Source: an uncultured Vampirovibrio sp.
Lineage (GTDB): Bacteria; Cyanobacteriota; Vampirovibrionia; Gastranaerophilales; Gastranaerophilaceae
Assembly: GCA_910583725.1 (NCBI GenBank)
Contig: CAJTXZ010000014.1
Location: 1-64,000, forward strand
Length of the DNA: 64,000 nucleotides
Direction of reading: 5' to 3'
Of the stretch, positions 18,153-27,445 are shown piece after piece. Numbering within the stretch: the first letter of the stretch is position 1; every line of letters starts with the position of its first letter. The position numbers and the translations under genes were made by a program. Below the pieces are notes generated by a model. The model saw nothing but the letters and a program-made list of their open reading frames with translations, ran no database searches and was not told the origin of the DNA.

Positions 18153-20063
18153 CTATTTTTTATATTTTTTTGCTTCAATAATTACCATTAAACAAGATAT
18201 ATCAGCAGGTTTTACACCGCCAATTCTAAGTGCCTGGCCTAGTGTTTTCGGCCTTATTTTACCTAAAATTTCTCTTGTTTCAGTTGATATCTGTTTTAAA
18301 TTTGTATAATCAATATCTTCAGGGATTTTAATCTTTTCCAGCTTCTCTGCCTGATTTACCTGCTCCATTTGACGTTTTATATAGCCATCATATTTTATTA
18401 AAATCTCAGACTGCTCTAAAACCTCTTTTATGAAATATTTATCCTCATTGTTCATTATAAGAGGCTTATAGCCCAATTCATATAGCACTTTATAATCAAT
18501 GTTCGGTCTTTTTAATAATTGGTAGGCGCTTTGTCCTACTTCAAAAGTTTCATTAAACCTGCTTAAAATTTCTTTATTCTTATCATCGGGCGAAAACTTT
18601 ACATTCCTTAAATTTTCAATCTCATCTTCAATTGCTTGTTTTTTAGATAAAAACCTCTGATAATTTTCTTCCCTTACAAGCCCTGTTTTATAGCCAATCT
18701 CCATAAGCCTGAAATCAGCATTATCCTGCCTTAAAAGAAGTCTGTACTCACTTCTTGAGGTTAACATTCTATAAGGCTCAGCTAAATCTTTTGTAACTAA
18801 ATCATCAATTAGTGTACCAATGTATGAGCTTGCCCTCTCAAGTTCAAGCATTTCTTCACCTGCAGCATATTTTACAGCATTAATACCCGCAATAAGGCCT
18901 TGTGCTGCAGCCTCTTCATAGCCGGATGTACCATTTATCTGCCCTGCTAAAAACAGGCCTTTAATCTTTTTTGTCATAAGAGAGTGGCTTAATTCAACAG
19001 CCGGAACAGAATCATATTCTACAGCATATGCAGGTTTAATAATTGAAACATTTTCTAAGCCCGGCAATGAATGAAGCATTTGAATCTGCACTTCAATCGG
19101 AAGGCTTGTTGAAAAGCCCTGCACATAGGTTTCATATGTATCATTCCCTTCAGGCTCTATAAAAATATGGTGAGAGGGATTATCCTTAAACCTTACAACC
19201 TTATCTTCAATAGACGGACAGTATCTTGGGCCAATTCCTGTTATCATGCCCTGATACATAGGGGATTTATCAAGATTTTCTTTTATTATTTTATGCGTTA
19301 ATTCATTTGTTTTTGTTAAATAACAAGGAAGCATTTTCCTTACAGGGTGATTCTTTTTAAAAGAAAAGAAATTTAAACACCCCTTATAATAAGGATTATC
19401 ATCAGGCTCATCAGGCGGCTGGATTGATAATTTGGAATAATCAATAGTTCTGGAGTCAACCCTTGCAGGTGTTCCTGTTTTAAGTTTTTTTAGCGGAAGT
19501 CCGAGTTTTAAAATACTGTCAGACAAACCTATTGCAGCCTGTTCGCCCAAACGCCCCGCTCTAAAAGATTTCATGCCGACATAAATTCTGCCTTCAAGGC
19601 TTGTTCCTGTAGTTAATATTACGCTTTTTGCATAATATTCAAGCCCTAGTTCATCAACCACTCCTAAAATTTCATCATTTTTTGCAAGCAGCCCTGTTAT
19701 CTGGGTTTGTTTTAAGCTTATATTTTTTTCACCCTCAATGAGTTTTCTCATAAAGGTTTTATACTCTTTTTTATCAGACTGGGCCCTTAAAGCCCTTACT
19801 GCAGGGCCTTTTGATAAATTCAGCATTTTATATTGCACATAAGTGTTATCTGTCACATCAGCCATAACACCGCCAAGTGCGTCGATCTCTTTTACAAGAT
19901 TAGACTTTGCAGGCCCGCCAACAGCAGGATTACAAGGCATTAGCGCTATATTATCAAGATTAAGTGAAGTAAATAAAACCTTCGCACCAAGTCTTGAGGC
20001 GGCAATTGCCGCCTCACAACCTGCATGTCCTGCACCAACCACTATTACATCAAAATTAAACAA
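18153..20063 (-). CDS. mnmG: MnmG (GidA) tRNA wobble-uridine modification enzyme
   Basis: MnmG is the FAD/folate or FAD/NADH partner of MnmE. It installs the carboxymethylaminomethyl (or aminomethyl) group at U34 of certain tRNAs. Seen: the Rossmann FAD motif VVGAGHAGCEAA near residue 8, MPCNPAVGGPAKSNLVKEIDALGG (two GidA signatures), GTSLEGRIYVG, and RPNIDYKVLYELG and QIKRQMEQ-like C-terminal segments. The length (636 aa) is normal. It is the last gene of the dnaN-thrB-skp-mnmG run, starting 15 bp after the skp stop. MnmE is not in the window. Confidence 0.97.
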   Translation of the reverse strand: MFNFDVIVVGAGHAGCEAAIAASRLGAKVLFTSLNLDNIALMPCNPAVGGPAKSNLVKEIDALGGVMADVTDNTYVQYKMLNLSKGPAVRALRAQSDKKEYKTFMRKLIEGEKNISLKQTQITGLLAKNDEILGVVDELGLEYYAKSVILTTGTSLEGRIYVGMKSFRAGRLGEQAAIGLSDSILKLGLPLKKLKTGTPARVDSRTIDYSKLSIQPPDEPDDNPYYKGCLNFFSFKKNHPVRKMLPCYLTKTNELTHKIIKENLDKSPMYQGMITGIGPRYCPSIEDKVVRFKDNPSHHIFIEPEGNDTYETYVQGFSTSLPIEVQIQMLHSLPGLENVSIIKPAYAVEYDSVPAVELSHSLMTKKIKGLFLAGQINGTSGYEEAAAQGLIAGINAVKYAAGEEMLELERASSYIGTLIDDLVTKDLAEPYRMLTSRSEYRLLLRQDNADFRLMEIGYKTGLVREENYQRFLSKKQAIEDEIENLRNVKFSPDDKNKEILSRFNETFEVGQSAYQLLKRPNIDYKVLYELGYKPLIMNNEDKYFIKEVLEQSEILIKYDGYIKRQMEQVNQAEKLEKIKIPEDIDYTNLKQISTETREILGKIRPKTLGQALRIGGVKPADISCLMVIIEAKKYKK

Positions 20064-20078
20064 TTTAGTGGTCGTTCC

Positions 20079-20531
20079 TTATTTAAGAATATTTAAAACA
20101 TCTTGTGTGCAATCAACACCGCCAGATACTCTTATATCTTTTTTAATAATAATATCAAGCTTCTTTGCTGCTCTAACCTGTTCTGCTGCAGCTACTACTT
20201 TTCTTGTTAATTCATCTTCATATTTATTTCTTGCAGTAATATATTCCTGCTGTTTTGCGCGCACTTGTTTTATAGCTGCATCGCTAATCGTTTTCTTTTC
20301 AGCAGCTGTTTTTGCAGCATTTGCCTTCTTTTGCTGTGCGTCAGCATAAGATTTAATAGCAGCAACTTTCCTGTCTAATTCAGCTGTATATTTTTTAGCT
20401 AAAGAATACTGAGTTGAAACCTTTGCATAGTCTACATATCCAACACCGGCTGCAAAGCTTGTCTGTGCGCCAAAGCTGATGGCGAGTGCTAAAAACGTTG
20501 TTATTACTGTCTTTTTTGTAAATAATTTCAT
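20079..20531 (-). CDS. Skp/OmpH-type periplasmic chaperone
   Basis: The product has 150 residues, with a signal peptide (MKLFTKK..., cleavage near SFAAG) followed by an Ala/Lys-rich coiled coil typical of OmpH/Skp. It would bind unfolded outer-membrane proteins in the periplasm, consistent with the Lpt genes elsewhere in the window. I start at the ATG at 20531, where GGAGA lies ten bases upstream; a ten-residue upstream extension lacks a site. It sits between thrB and mnmG with short gaps (22 and 15 bp), so it is probably co-transcribed. The gene symbol is left empty because this short family is poorly discriminated. Confidence 0.8.
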   Translation of the reverse strand: MKLFTKKTVITTFLALAISFGAQTSFAAGVGYVDYAKVSTQYSLAKKYTAELDRKVAAIKSYADAQQKKANAAKTAAEKKTISDAAIKQVRAKQQEYITARNKYEDELTRKVVAAAEQVRAAKKLDIIIKKDIRVSGGVDCTQDVLNILK

Positions 20532-20553
20532 GGTTCTAATCTCCTTTTTTAAG

Positions 20554-21483
20554 CTATACAATTATTTTCGCCCCTTCATTATATACGGGCATTGTGTAAA
20601 TTTGAGCGTCCACATTGATATTACTCCAGGCAGCTGTTACAATATCCTTTATGACATCATTTTTACTCCCGTCCTGAATTACAGCAACAGAAGGACCGGC
20701 ACCTGCTAAAACACAGCCGATAACACCATCAATATGTTTAAGGTCATTCATTATCCCTGAAAGACCGGGCACAAGTTTCATCCTATAAGGCTGGTGAAGC
20801 TTATCTTTAAGCGCAAGTTTCATAAGTTCTGCATCTTTCGTATGCAAAGCCTGAACAAACATTGCAGAATGCCTTAAATTATAAACAGCATCCTTCATTG
20901 GCACTTCATTAGGGAGAACACTTCTTGAAATCTCTGTTGAAAGCTCATAATCAGGTATACACATAGTAATTACCCAATCATCGGGCCAGGGAAGCTTATT
21001 TGCACAAACAGAACCATCGGGCTCCCAATCAGACAAAACAACGCCGCCAAGTATGGCCGGAGAAATATTATCAGGATGCCCTTCCAGCTCAGTAGCAATA
21101 GATAATAATACAGCATCATCCGCAGGTTTTCCTAATAATTCGTTTGCCGCAATAAGCCCGCCAACTATAACAGAAGCAGAAGACCCTAACCCTCTTGCTA
21201 CGGGAATCTCTGTCATTATCGATATTTTTAATTCATTCGGACTCTGCCCAATGTAGTTATACAAAAGTTCAATTGCCTTGTAAACAATATTATTTTTATC
21301 TCTTGGGATATTACTTATATCATTTTGATTATTTTCATCAATTATATTAATTTCAATACCAGAGCCGGGCAGCACCGTTTCTTCAACGGTTATAGTATTA
21401 AATAAAGGAAGCGCAAGGCCGAGACAATCAAATCCACATCCGAGATTCGCAATAGTTGCAGGTACTTTGGCTGATACTTTCAT
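20554..21483 (-). CDS. thrB: Homoserine kinase
   Basis: ThrB is a GHMP-family kinase that phosphorylates homoserine in threonine biosynthesis. Seen: the N-terminal VSAKVPATIANLGCGFDCLG, the ATP-binding motif PVARGLGSSASVIVGG near residue 92, and the C-terminal GCVLAGAGPSVAV. The length (309 aa) is typical. I start at 21483, the usual family start, with AAGGAAA upstream; the frame is open 24 codons further into the dnaN region. It lies 41 bp after the dnaN stop, so it forms an operon with a replication gene, an arrangement with no obvious functional logic. Confidence 0.95.
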   Translation of the reverse strand: MKVSAKVPATIANLGCGFDCLGLALPLFNTITVEETVLPGSGIEINIIDENNQNDISNIPRDKNNIVYKAIELLYNYIGQSPNELKISIMTEIPVARGLGSSASVIVGGLIAANELLGKPADDAVLLSIATELEGHPDNISPAILGGVVLSDWEPDGSVCANKLPWPDDWVITMCIPDYELSTEISRSVLPNEVPMKDAVYNLRHSAMFVQALHTKDAELMKLALKDKLHQPYRMKLVPGLSGIMNDLKHIDGVIGCVLAGAGPSVAVIQDGSKNDVIKDIVTAAWSNINVDAQIYTMPVYNEGAKIIV

Positions 21484-21524
21484 GTTAAATTTCCTTAAAA
21501 TCGTTTCCCGAACATTACGTTTTT

Positions 21525-22667
21525 CTACCTTACCTGAACCGGCATAATTAAGCAAATATAATTATTGCTCTCTTCTTCATTTTCACACTCAGGCTTAAAT
21601 ATTGACGCAGAAAGGTTTGTAGACATTTCTATCTTCACATTCTTTGTATCCATATTTTTTAAGCTGTCGAGAATATACTTATAATTAAACGCAATTAAAA
21701 GATTTTCATACTCATAACTAATATCAAGAAAATCTTTACCAGAACCCGCTTCCGGGGTATCTGTACTAATTTCAAGACCATCGTTTTCAAAATTAAACTT
21801 AACAATATTTGTTCTCTCATTAACCATAACAGAGACTCTCTCAATAGCCTGAATTAATTCTTCTCTGACAACTGAAACACTTTTTTCGTTTGTTGATGGA
21901 ATCAGCTGCTGATACTTTGGATAGGTTCCATCTATAAGCCTTGATTGAAACATTACATTTTCAAACTCAAAAACTATTTTATTCTTTTTTAATATAAATT
22001 TAACAGTTTCATCCTTTATTATAGAAATTATTCTTGAAATTTCATTCAGGGTTCTAGCTGGAGAAATAAACATGACATTTTCACCCTTTGAATTAATTTC
22101 TTTCCTTGCGCGTGTTAAACGGTTCCCATCTGTTGCCACCATTTCAAGGATATTCTCATTTATATTAAAACAAACACCTGATAATACACTGCCCGTTTCA
22201 TTTTGGGCTGTTGAAAAAACAGTTTGCTTAATTCCCTTATTTAAAAGTCCGGCATTTATTTCAAATTCTTTATCGTCATTATTTTCATCATCCTGTTTAT
22301 CCTCAAAAACTTTGGGATATTCTTCTGCACTTATTCCAATAAGTTCGAATTTTGACTTGCCACAGGCAATTGTTACAACATTGGTTTCATCATTCAACTT
22401 TAATGTAATTGGTTTATCAGGAAGTTTATTCACTATTTCTTCTAATGTTTTAGCAGAAAGTGTAATTTTTCCTTCACTTAAAACTTCTGCATTTAATTTA
22501 TAACTTATTGCAAGATTTAAATCCGTGGAAACAAACATTATTCTGTCATTCGATACTGTTTCAATTAATATATTGGCTAAAACAGGTTGTACACCTTTAT
22601 TTGAAGCTATACCTTTTACAAGTTTAATGCCGTTTAAAAAATCTTCTTTATTTAAAATTATTTCCAT
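21525..22667 (-). CDS. dnaN: DNA polymerase III sliding clamp (beta subunit)
   Basis: DnaN is the ring-shaped processivity clamp. Seen: three DnaN folds, the N-terminal MEIILNKEDFLNGIKLVKGI, the central ATDGNRLTRARKEI near residue 185 (the classic clamp motif), and the C-terminal YICLIMPVQVR (PMR-like end). The length (380 aa) is normal. A ribosome site AGAGGAAA precedes the ATG. It heads a minus-strand run with thrB, skp and mnmG. dnaA is not adjacent in the window. The upstream gap is AT-rich and discussed as a possible origin. Confidence 0.97.
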   Translation of the reverse strand: MEIILNKEDFLNGIKLVKGIASNKGVQPVLANILIETVSNDRIMFVSTDLNLAISYKLNAEVLSEGKITLSAKTLEEIVNKLPDKPITLKLNDETNVVTIACGKSKFELIGISAEEYPKVFEDKQDDENNDDKEFEINAGLLNKGIKQTVFSTAQNETGSVLSGVCFNINENILEMVATDGNRLTRARKEINSKGENVMFISPARTLNEISRIISIIKDETVKFILKKNKIVFEFENVMFQSRLIDGTYPKYQQLIPSTNEKSVSVVREELIQAIERVSVMVNERTNIVKFNFENDGLEISTDTPEAGSGKDFLDISYEYENLLIAFNYKYILDSLKNMDTKNVKIEMSTNLSASIFKPECENEEESNNYICLIMPVQVR

Positions 22668-22689
22668 TCTTTAAAGTTTCCTCTTTGGA

Positions 22690-22838
22690 TTTTTTCTTTC
22701 TTATATTAATAAATATATTATATTATAAACATGATAATAATATATAATAAGCAAGATAAAAATTGTGCAAAAGTATTCAAAACCCTTATCCTATAGTCAT
22801 TTCGCCTTGTTTAAAAATTGTGCAAAAACTGTGTAAAG
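22690..22838. other. AT-rich region with DnaA-box-like repeats upstream of dnaN
   Basis: The stretch 22700-22755 is almost wholly A and T. It is followed by two copies of TGTGCAAAA (22764-22772 and 22819-22827; reverse complement TTTTGCACA) and a looser TGTGTAAAG (22830-22838). Cyanobacterial DnaA boxes are TTTTCCACA-like, and in some cyanobacteria the origin lies next to dnaN. The function as oriC is inference. Confidence 0.35.
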
Positions 22839-22849
22839 TTTTAAACATT

Positions 22850-23554
22850 TTAAACAGCCTTTGAAACTGTAATGCAAATTATATTATTTATACCCACTTT
22901 TTGAAATGCATTGATAGCTTCAAAAAGTGTAGCCCCTGTTGTTATAATGTCATCTATTAAAATAACAGTTTCCCTGTTGTAATTTTTTAAATTTACCTGA
23001 AAACACCCTCTAACATTGCTTTTTCTAGCCTCCTTATCTAATTTAAACTGAGGTTTTGTATTCCTTATTTTAATAAGTAAATCCGCGCGAAGCTTTAATT
23101 TTGCTATTTTTGCAAACCAGAAAGCGGTTTCATAAACATTGTTATAGCCTCTGTTTTGAACATTCTTTTTATTTGTTGGAATAGGCACTATGACTGCATT
23201 TTTAAGGTCTATTGTATTTATATTAGAACAGCTTTTATTATCCAAAATTTTTTCATAAAAATCAAAAATATATAACCCTAAAACCCTTGCCACGGCTTTT
23301 TTGTGTTCAAATTTTAATTTATGTATTAACTCTCTTATAACCTCTTTATAAATAAATGCAGAATAAATTTCCACACCCAAAATTTTAGAATGCGCAAAAC
23401 TTGATAACATTTGAACATTTTTTGCACAACTTTTGCACAGGATATTGTTATCTTTTGAACAGCCGCAAATGCAGCAATTTTCTTTGTATATTAAAGCTAA
23501 AAGCCCCTCAAACATAGAATTTAAGGAGCTTTTGATAAAAGTTATTAAATTCAT
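22850..23554 (-). CDS. ComF family phosphoribosyltransferase-like protein
   Basis: The product has 234 residues. Seen: an N-terminal zinc ribbon (CCICGCSKD...CKSCAKN) followed by a type I PRTase fold with the PRPP loop VILIDDIITTGAT near residue 195 and IVPIPTNKKNVQNRGYNN, typical of ComF/GntX. ComF proteins are needed for DNA uptake in competent bacteria, but many have unknown roles. Given the pilus-assembly genes here, competence is possible, which is inference. I start at the ATG at 23554; a TTG lies one codon before it. No clear ribosome site is seen. Confidence 0.88.
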   Translation of the reverse strand: MNLITFIKSSLNSMFEGLLALIYKENCCICGCSKDNNILCKSCAKNVQMLSSFAHSKILGVEIYSAFIYKEVIRELIHKLKFEHKKAVARVLGLYIFDFYEKILDNKSCSNINTIDLKNAVIVPIPTNKKNVQNRGYNNVYETAFWFAKIAKLKLRADLLIKIRNTKPQFKLDKEARKSNVRGCFQVNLKNYNRETVILIDDIITTGATLFEAINAFQKVGINNIICITVSKAV

Positions 23555-23707
23555 CAATTTTTTAAGTTAAACAATTTCAAAATCATATAATTCATAAAAA
23601 CCCTGCTAAGGGCTGTTTAAAAGCGGAATTTCATAACAAATTTTACTTAAAAACAGCCTTTGACATAAGTACCACTTGATAATTATAGGGTACCTTAAAA
23701 CAGTTTA

Positions 23708-24478
23708 TTATTTGCCTACAATGCCTGTTAGTGGCGATGATGCGCTTGCGTATTGTTTTACAGGAATTCTTCCTGCTTCATATGCCATTCTTCCGGCTAA
23801 AACCCCGTATTTAAAGGCTTCTGCCATTTTAACAGGATCTTCAGCCTTTGCTATTGCTGTATTTATAAGGCAAAAATCAGCACCTTTTTCCATAACAGAA
23901 GAAGCGTCAGAAGGCACGCCAATTCCTGCATCCACAATAACGGGAATATTTGCTTGCTCGATTATTATCTTGATATTTTCCATAGTGACAACCCCTTGTC
24001 CTGAGCCTATTGGGGAAGCCAGTGGCATAATTGTTGCACAGCCTATTTCTTCAAGCCTCTTTGCTAAAATAGGATCTGCATTAATGTAAGGAAGCACTGT
24101 AAATCCTTCATTAACAAGGACTTCCGCAGCTTTAAGTGTCTCAATAGGGTCTGGCAGAAGGAATTTAGGGTCAGGTATAACTTCAAGTTTTATCCAGTTG
24201 TTTATGCCCATTGCCTTTGAAAGCCTTGCTATTCTTATTGCTTCTTCCGCTGTGGCACAGCCTGCAGTGTTTGGTAAAATCCAGTATTTGTTTAGGTCAA
24301 TGTTATCCATAAGGCCAACGTGGCCTGCAAAATTTTCATCAACCCTTCTTATTGCAACCGTTACAATCTCCGCCCCGCTTGCAGCATGAGCCTTTTTCAT
24401 CGTTTCAAAGTCGTCAAATTTACCGGTTCCAACCATTAATCTTGATGAAAATTCGCGGTCTGCTATTCTTATTGTCAT
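23708..24478 (-). CDS. thiG: Thiazole synthase ThiG
   Basis: ThiG is a TIM-barrel enzyme that forms the thiazole phosphate of thiamine from deoxyxylulose phosphate, dehydroglycine and ThiS thiocarboxylate. Seen: the N-terminal FSSRLMVGTGKFDDF, NNWIKLEVIPDPKFLLPD with the Schiff-base lysine, MPLASPIGSGQG (phosphate binding) and VDAGIGVPSDA. The length (256 aa) is standard. I start at 24478, where GGGGAAAA gives a site; a four-codon extension exists. No thiS, thiF or thiH is adjacent, which is unusual because these normally cluster. Confidence 0.96.
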   Translation of the reverse strand: MTIRIADREFSSRLMVGTGKFDDFETMKKAHAASGAEIVTVAIRRVDENFAGHVGLMDNIDLNKYWILPNTAGCATAEEAIRIARLSKAMGINNWIKLEVIPDPKFLLPDPIETLKAAEVLVNEGFTVLPYINADPILAKRLEEIGCATIMPLASPIGSGQGVVTMENIKIIIEQANIPVIVDAGIGVPSDASSVMEKGADFCLINTAIAKAEDPVKMAEAFKYGVLAGRMAYEAGRIPVKQYASASSPLTGIVGK

Positions 24479-24577
24479 AATTTTCCCCAATCTTTCAATC
24501 TATTAAAAACTTTGTTATATAATGATTTTATGACAAAATTTATTTTTGAAAAAAATTGTTAAGAATATTACAAAACT

Positions 24578-25720
24578 ATGCTAAATAAACAAATAAATGA
24601 CCAACAAATGCCTGAATATCAAAATGTGGAAGATTTTGATTATTTTTTGCCGGATGAACTAATTGCGCAATTCCCCCTAAAAAAACGCGATAATTCAAGA
24701 ATGATGGTACTTTCAAGGCAAAATAAAAGCGTGGAGAATAAGCACTTCTATGATTTTGTTAATTACCTAAATCCCGGTGATGTTTTAGTGTTAAATAATA
24801 CCAAAGTCCTTCCTGCAAGGCTGATTGGGACTAAGTCCACGGGTGCAAACATAGAAATATTCCTCCTTCATCCGGCAAAAGAAAACTCAGATGGGTTGCA
24901 AAAAACGCCTAAAACCTTGTGGTATGCGCTTATTAAAAATCTTAAACGCCTAAAACCCGGCGATATTGTGAAAATTTCAGATGAATTATCAGTAAAACTA
25001 TTACAAAAAGGAAATTCTACGCTATCAGGCCCGGATGAAAACCTGGTGGAGCTTTTATTTGAGGGTGATGATATCTCAAGCGTGCTTGAAAAACACGGTG
25101 AAATCCCCTTGCCGCCTTATATTCAGAGAAAAATTAGCGAAGAAGATAAAAAAACATATCAGACAGTTTTTGCAAAAATCCCGGGAAGCGTTGCTGCACC
25201 TACTGCAGGGCTTCACTTCACACCTGAAATACTTGACATTATTAAGAATAAGGGAATTAAGATTGCCTATATTACCCTGAACGTGGGCCTTGGCACGTTC
25301 CTCCCCGTAAAAGAAAATAATATTTTAAATCACAAAATGCACACAGAAAGTTTTGAAATTTCAAAAGAAGCAGCAGACATCATAAATTCTGTTTTGTGCC
25401 AAAAACCTAATGATTCAGGTAATAAAAAAAACAGCGTAATTGCCGTTGGAACCACTGCAGTTAGGACACTTGAGGCCGTTTATAAAAAATACGGCAAAAT
25501 ATTGGCAGTGTCTGATGAAACGGATATTTTTATTTACCCCCCTTATAAATTTCAGGTTGTCGATAAGCTTTTAACAAATTTTCATTTGCCTAAATCTACG
25601 CTTATAATGCTTGTTTCAGCCTTTGCGGGCAGAGATTTTACACTCTCCTCTTATAAAAAAGCGGTTGATGAAAAATACAGGTTTTTTAGCTATGGCGACT
25701 GCATGTTTATAGATAAATAA
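24578..25720 (+). CDS. queA: QueA, S-adenosylmethionine:tRNA ribosyltransferase-isomerase
   Basis: QueA transfers and isomerises the ribose of SAM onto preQ1 at position 34 of tRNA, giving epoxyqueuosine. Seen: FDYFLPDELIAQFPLKKRDNSRMMVL, VLNNTKVLPARL, PPYIQRK, QTVFAKIPGSVAAPTAGLHFT, and the C-terminal LLTNFHLPKSTLIMLVSAFAG with YGDCMFI. The length (380 aa) is slightly over the usual 340-350, with an extra loop near residue 105. The start is uncertain because neither the ATG at 24578 nor the ATG at 24608 has a good ribosome site. TATAAT at 24518-24523 lies six bases before a 10-codon reading frame (24530-24562) that precedes queA. Confidence 0.95.
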   Translation: MLNKQINDQQMPEYQNVEDFDYFLPDELIAQFPLKKRDNSRMMVLSRQNKSVENKHFYDFVNYLNPGDVLVLNNTKVLPARLIGTKSTGANIEIFLLHPAKENSDGLQKTPKTLWYALIKNLKRLKPGDIVKISDELSVKLLQKGNSTLSGPDENLVELLFEGDDISSVLEKHGEIPLPPYIQRKISEEDKKTYQTVFAKIPGSVAAPTAGLHFTPEILDIIKNKGIKIAYITLNVGLGTFLPVKENNILNHKMHTESFEISKEAADIINSVLCQKPNDSGNKKNSVIAVGTTAVRTLEAVYKKYGKILAVSDETDIFIYPPYKFQVVDKLLTNFHLPKSTLIMLVSAFAGRDFTLSSYKKAVDEKYRFFSYGDCMFIDK

Positions 25721-25806
25721 TTTTTAAAAATTCCCCAAACGTAAAAATTTTTCCTGTTTGCATGTCATGCGCATTTATTTTATAATTTTTTTAACTGGGA
25801 AGGAAA

Positions 25807-25833
25807 ATGCACGAAAAACATTATGGTAGTTGA
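25807..25833 (+). other. Eight-codon open frame overlapping the dnaB start
   Basis: A strong AAGGAAA site leads directly to an ATG at 25807 that reads MHEKHYGS and stops at 25831-25833, overlapping the dnaB ATG (25823) in another frame. It could be a leader that couples translation to dnaB, or it could be coincidence. Confidence 0.3.
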
Positions 25834-27187
25834 GCTTGAGGCAAATAAGAAATTTACAAAAAAGCTTCCCCCGCATAATTTAGAGGCGGAAGAATCAGTC
25901 CTTGGGGCTATTTTAATAAACTCCGGAGATGTTTTAAACCGTGTTGTTGAAATTTTAACACCCGAAAGTTTTTATAACCCCAAAAACCGGCTCATTTACG
26001 AAGCCATGTTTAACTTGTTTAACCAGAATAAACCCGTGGATGCGCTTTCTGTGGGGGAATATTTTAGTGCCAAAAATCAGCTTGAAAACATTGGCGGCAG
26101 GGAATATTTAAACGATTTGATGATGGATACAATGTTAACATCAAACGTAGAATATTATGCAAATATTATTAAGGAAAATGCCACAAAAAGACAGCTGATT
26201 TCAGCCGGCAGCACTATAATTGAGGAAACTTTTAAAAACCCTGAATCCAAAGTTTCGCTTGAAACTGCAGAAAAATTAATCTTTGAAATAGCCCAGCAAA
26301 AAAGCTCCTCCCAAATGGAGGCCTTAAGTAGCCTGTTGTATGAAACAATGGAGCAATTAGAGTACAGATGTACAAACAGAGGCTCTTACACCGGTGTGCC
26401 AAGCGGCTTTTACGAACTTGACGCTATGACAGCTGGGTTTCAAAAATCAGATTTATTAATATTGGCAGCGCGTCCCTCAATGGGTAAAACCGCCTTTGCA
26501 CTTAATATTGCGCAAAATATCGCAATAAGGTCTAAGGTGCCTGTTGCAATATTTTCGCTTGAAATGTCAAAAATTCAACTAACACAGAGGGTTTTGTGTG
26601 CAGAGGCTGAAATAGACGCCCAGAGAGCAAGAACAGGAGAACTGCAGCCCGCTGAATGGCAAAGAATTTCAGGCGTATTGAACGACCTGCATCTTGCCCC
26701 GCTTTTAATTGATGATACCGCAGGTGTCAGCGTTTCAGACATCCGTGCAAAATGCCGCCGCCTAAAGATGAATTATCCGGACCTTGGGATGATAATGATT
26801 GATTACCTGCAATTAATTGAGGACAGAAGCTCTCAAGACAGAACCCAGCAAATTTCATCAATTTCAAGGGGTCTAAAATCTCTTGCAAGAGAGCTGAATG
26901 TGCCCATTATAGCGCTTTCGCAGCTATCACGTAAGGTTGAAGACAGAAGCGATAAAAAACCTATGCTCTCAGACCTTAGAGAATCCGGCGCAATTGAGCA
27001 GGACGCCGATGTTGTAATGTTTATTTACAGGGAAGAATACTATGATAAGGACAATCCCGAGGTAAAAAATAAAGCAAAAATTATTATAGCAAAACAAAGA
27101 AACGGCCCCACAGGCGAGTTTGACCTGTTATTCCAAGGTTCTACAACAAGGTTTAAAAATCCTATTAAACGCCCGGATGAAGAATAA
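25823..27187 (+). CDS. dnaB: Replicative DNA helicase DnaB
   Basis: DnaB is the hexameric fork helicase. Seen: the N-terminal PPHNLEAEESVLGAILI, Walker A AARPSMGKTAFALNIA near residue 212, MIDYLQLIEDRSSQDRTQQ (Walker B region), and DLRESGAIEQDADVVMFIYRE with NGPTGEFDLLF at the C-terminus. The length (454 aa) is normal and there is no intein. It lies downstream of queA with a 102-bp gap. The ATG at 25823 has its Shine-Dalgarno about 16 bases away; the better-placed ATG at 25807 is in another frame. Confidence 0.97.
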   Translation: MVVELEANKKFTKKLPPHNLEAEESVLGAILINSGDVLNRVVEILTPESFYNPKNRLIYEAMFNLFNQNKPVDALSVGEYFSAKNQLENIGGREYLNDLMMDTMLTSNVEYYANIIKENATKRQLISAGSTIIEETFKNPESKVSLETAEKLIFEIAQQKSSSQMEALSSLLYETMEQLEYRCTNRGSYTGVPSGFYELDAMTAGFQKSDLLILAARPSMGKTAFALNIAQNIAIRSKVPVAIFSLEMSKIQLTQRVLCAEAEIDAQRARTGELQPAEWQRISGVLNDLHLAPLLIDDTAGVSVSDIRAKCRRLKMNYPDLGMIMIDYLQLIEDRSSQDRTQQISSISRGLKSLARELNVPIIALSQLSRKVEDRSDKKPMLSDLRESGAIEQDADVVMFIYREEYYDKDNPEVKNKAKIIIAKQRNGPTGEFDLLFQGSTTRFKNPIKRPDEE

Positions 27188-27445
27188 AGTGCGTTTACAT
27201 AAATTATGCGAAATCCTGCAATACCTAGGGCCCGAATGCGCTGCGGCATATTTTAAAGGAAAAATTTTAAGTTTTTAAGCAGCTATACACTTTTTAGACT
27301 GCAAATTTTGTGTGGTGCTGCAGCTAAATATGCTGTGCAATTTTTACGTGTGCAATCTGTTTATAAGGTTTTAAGCACAACTAAGGCTTTGCCTTTACTT
27401 TGTTTTTTTGATTGATTTAAAATTTTTTAAACAACTGAAAAACCC

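Noticed and set aside
23420..23439. Two TTTTGCACA direct repeats in comF as extra DnaA boxes
   Set aside because: They encode the CKSCAKN zinc-ribbon residues, so codon constraint explains them.
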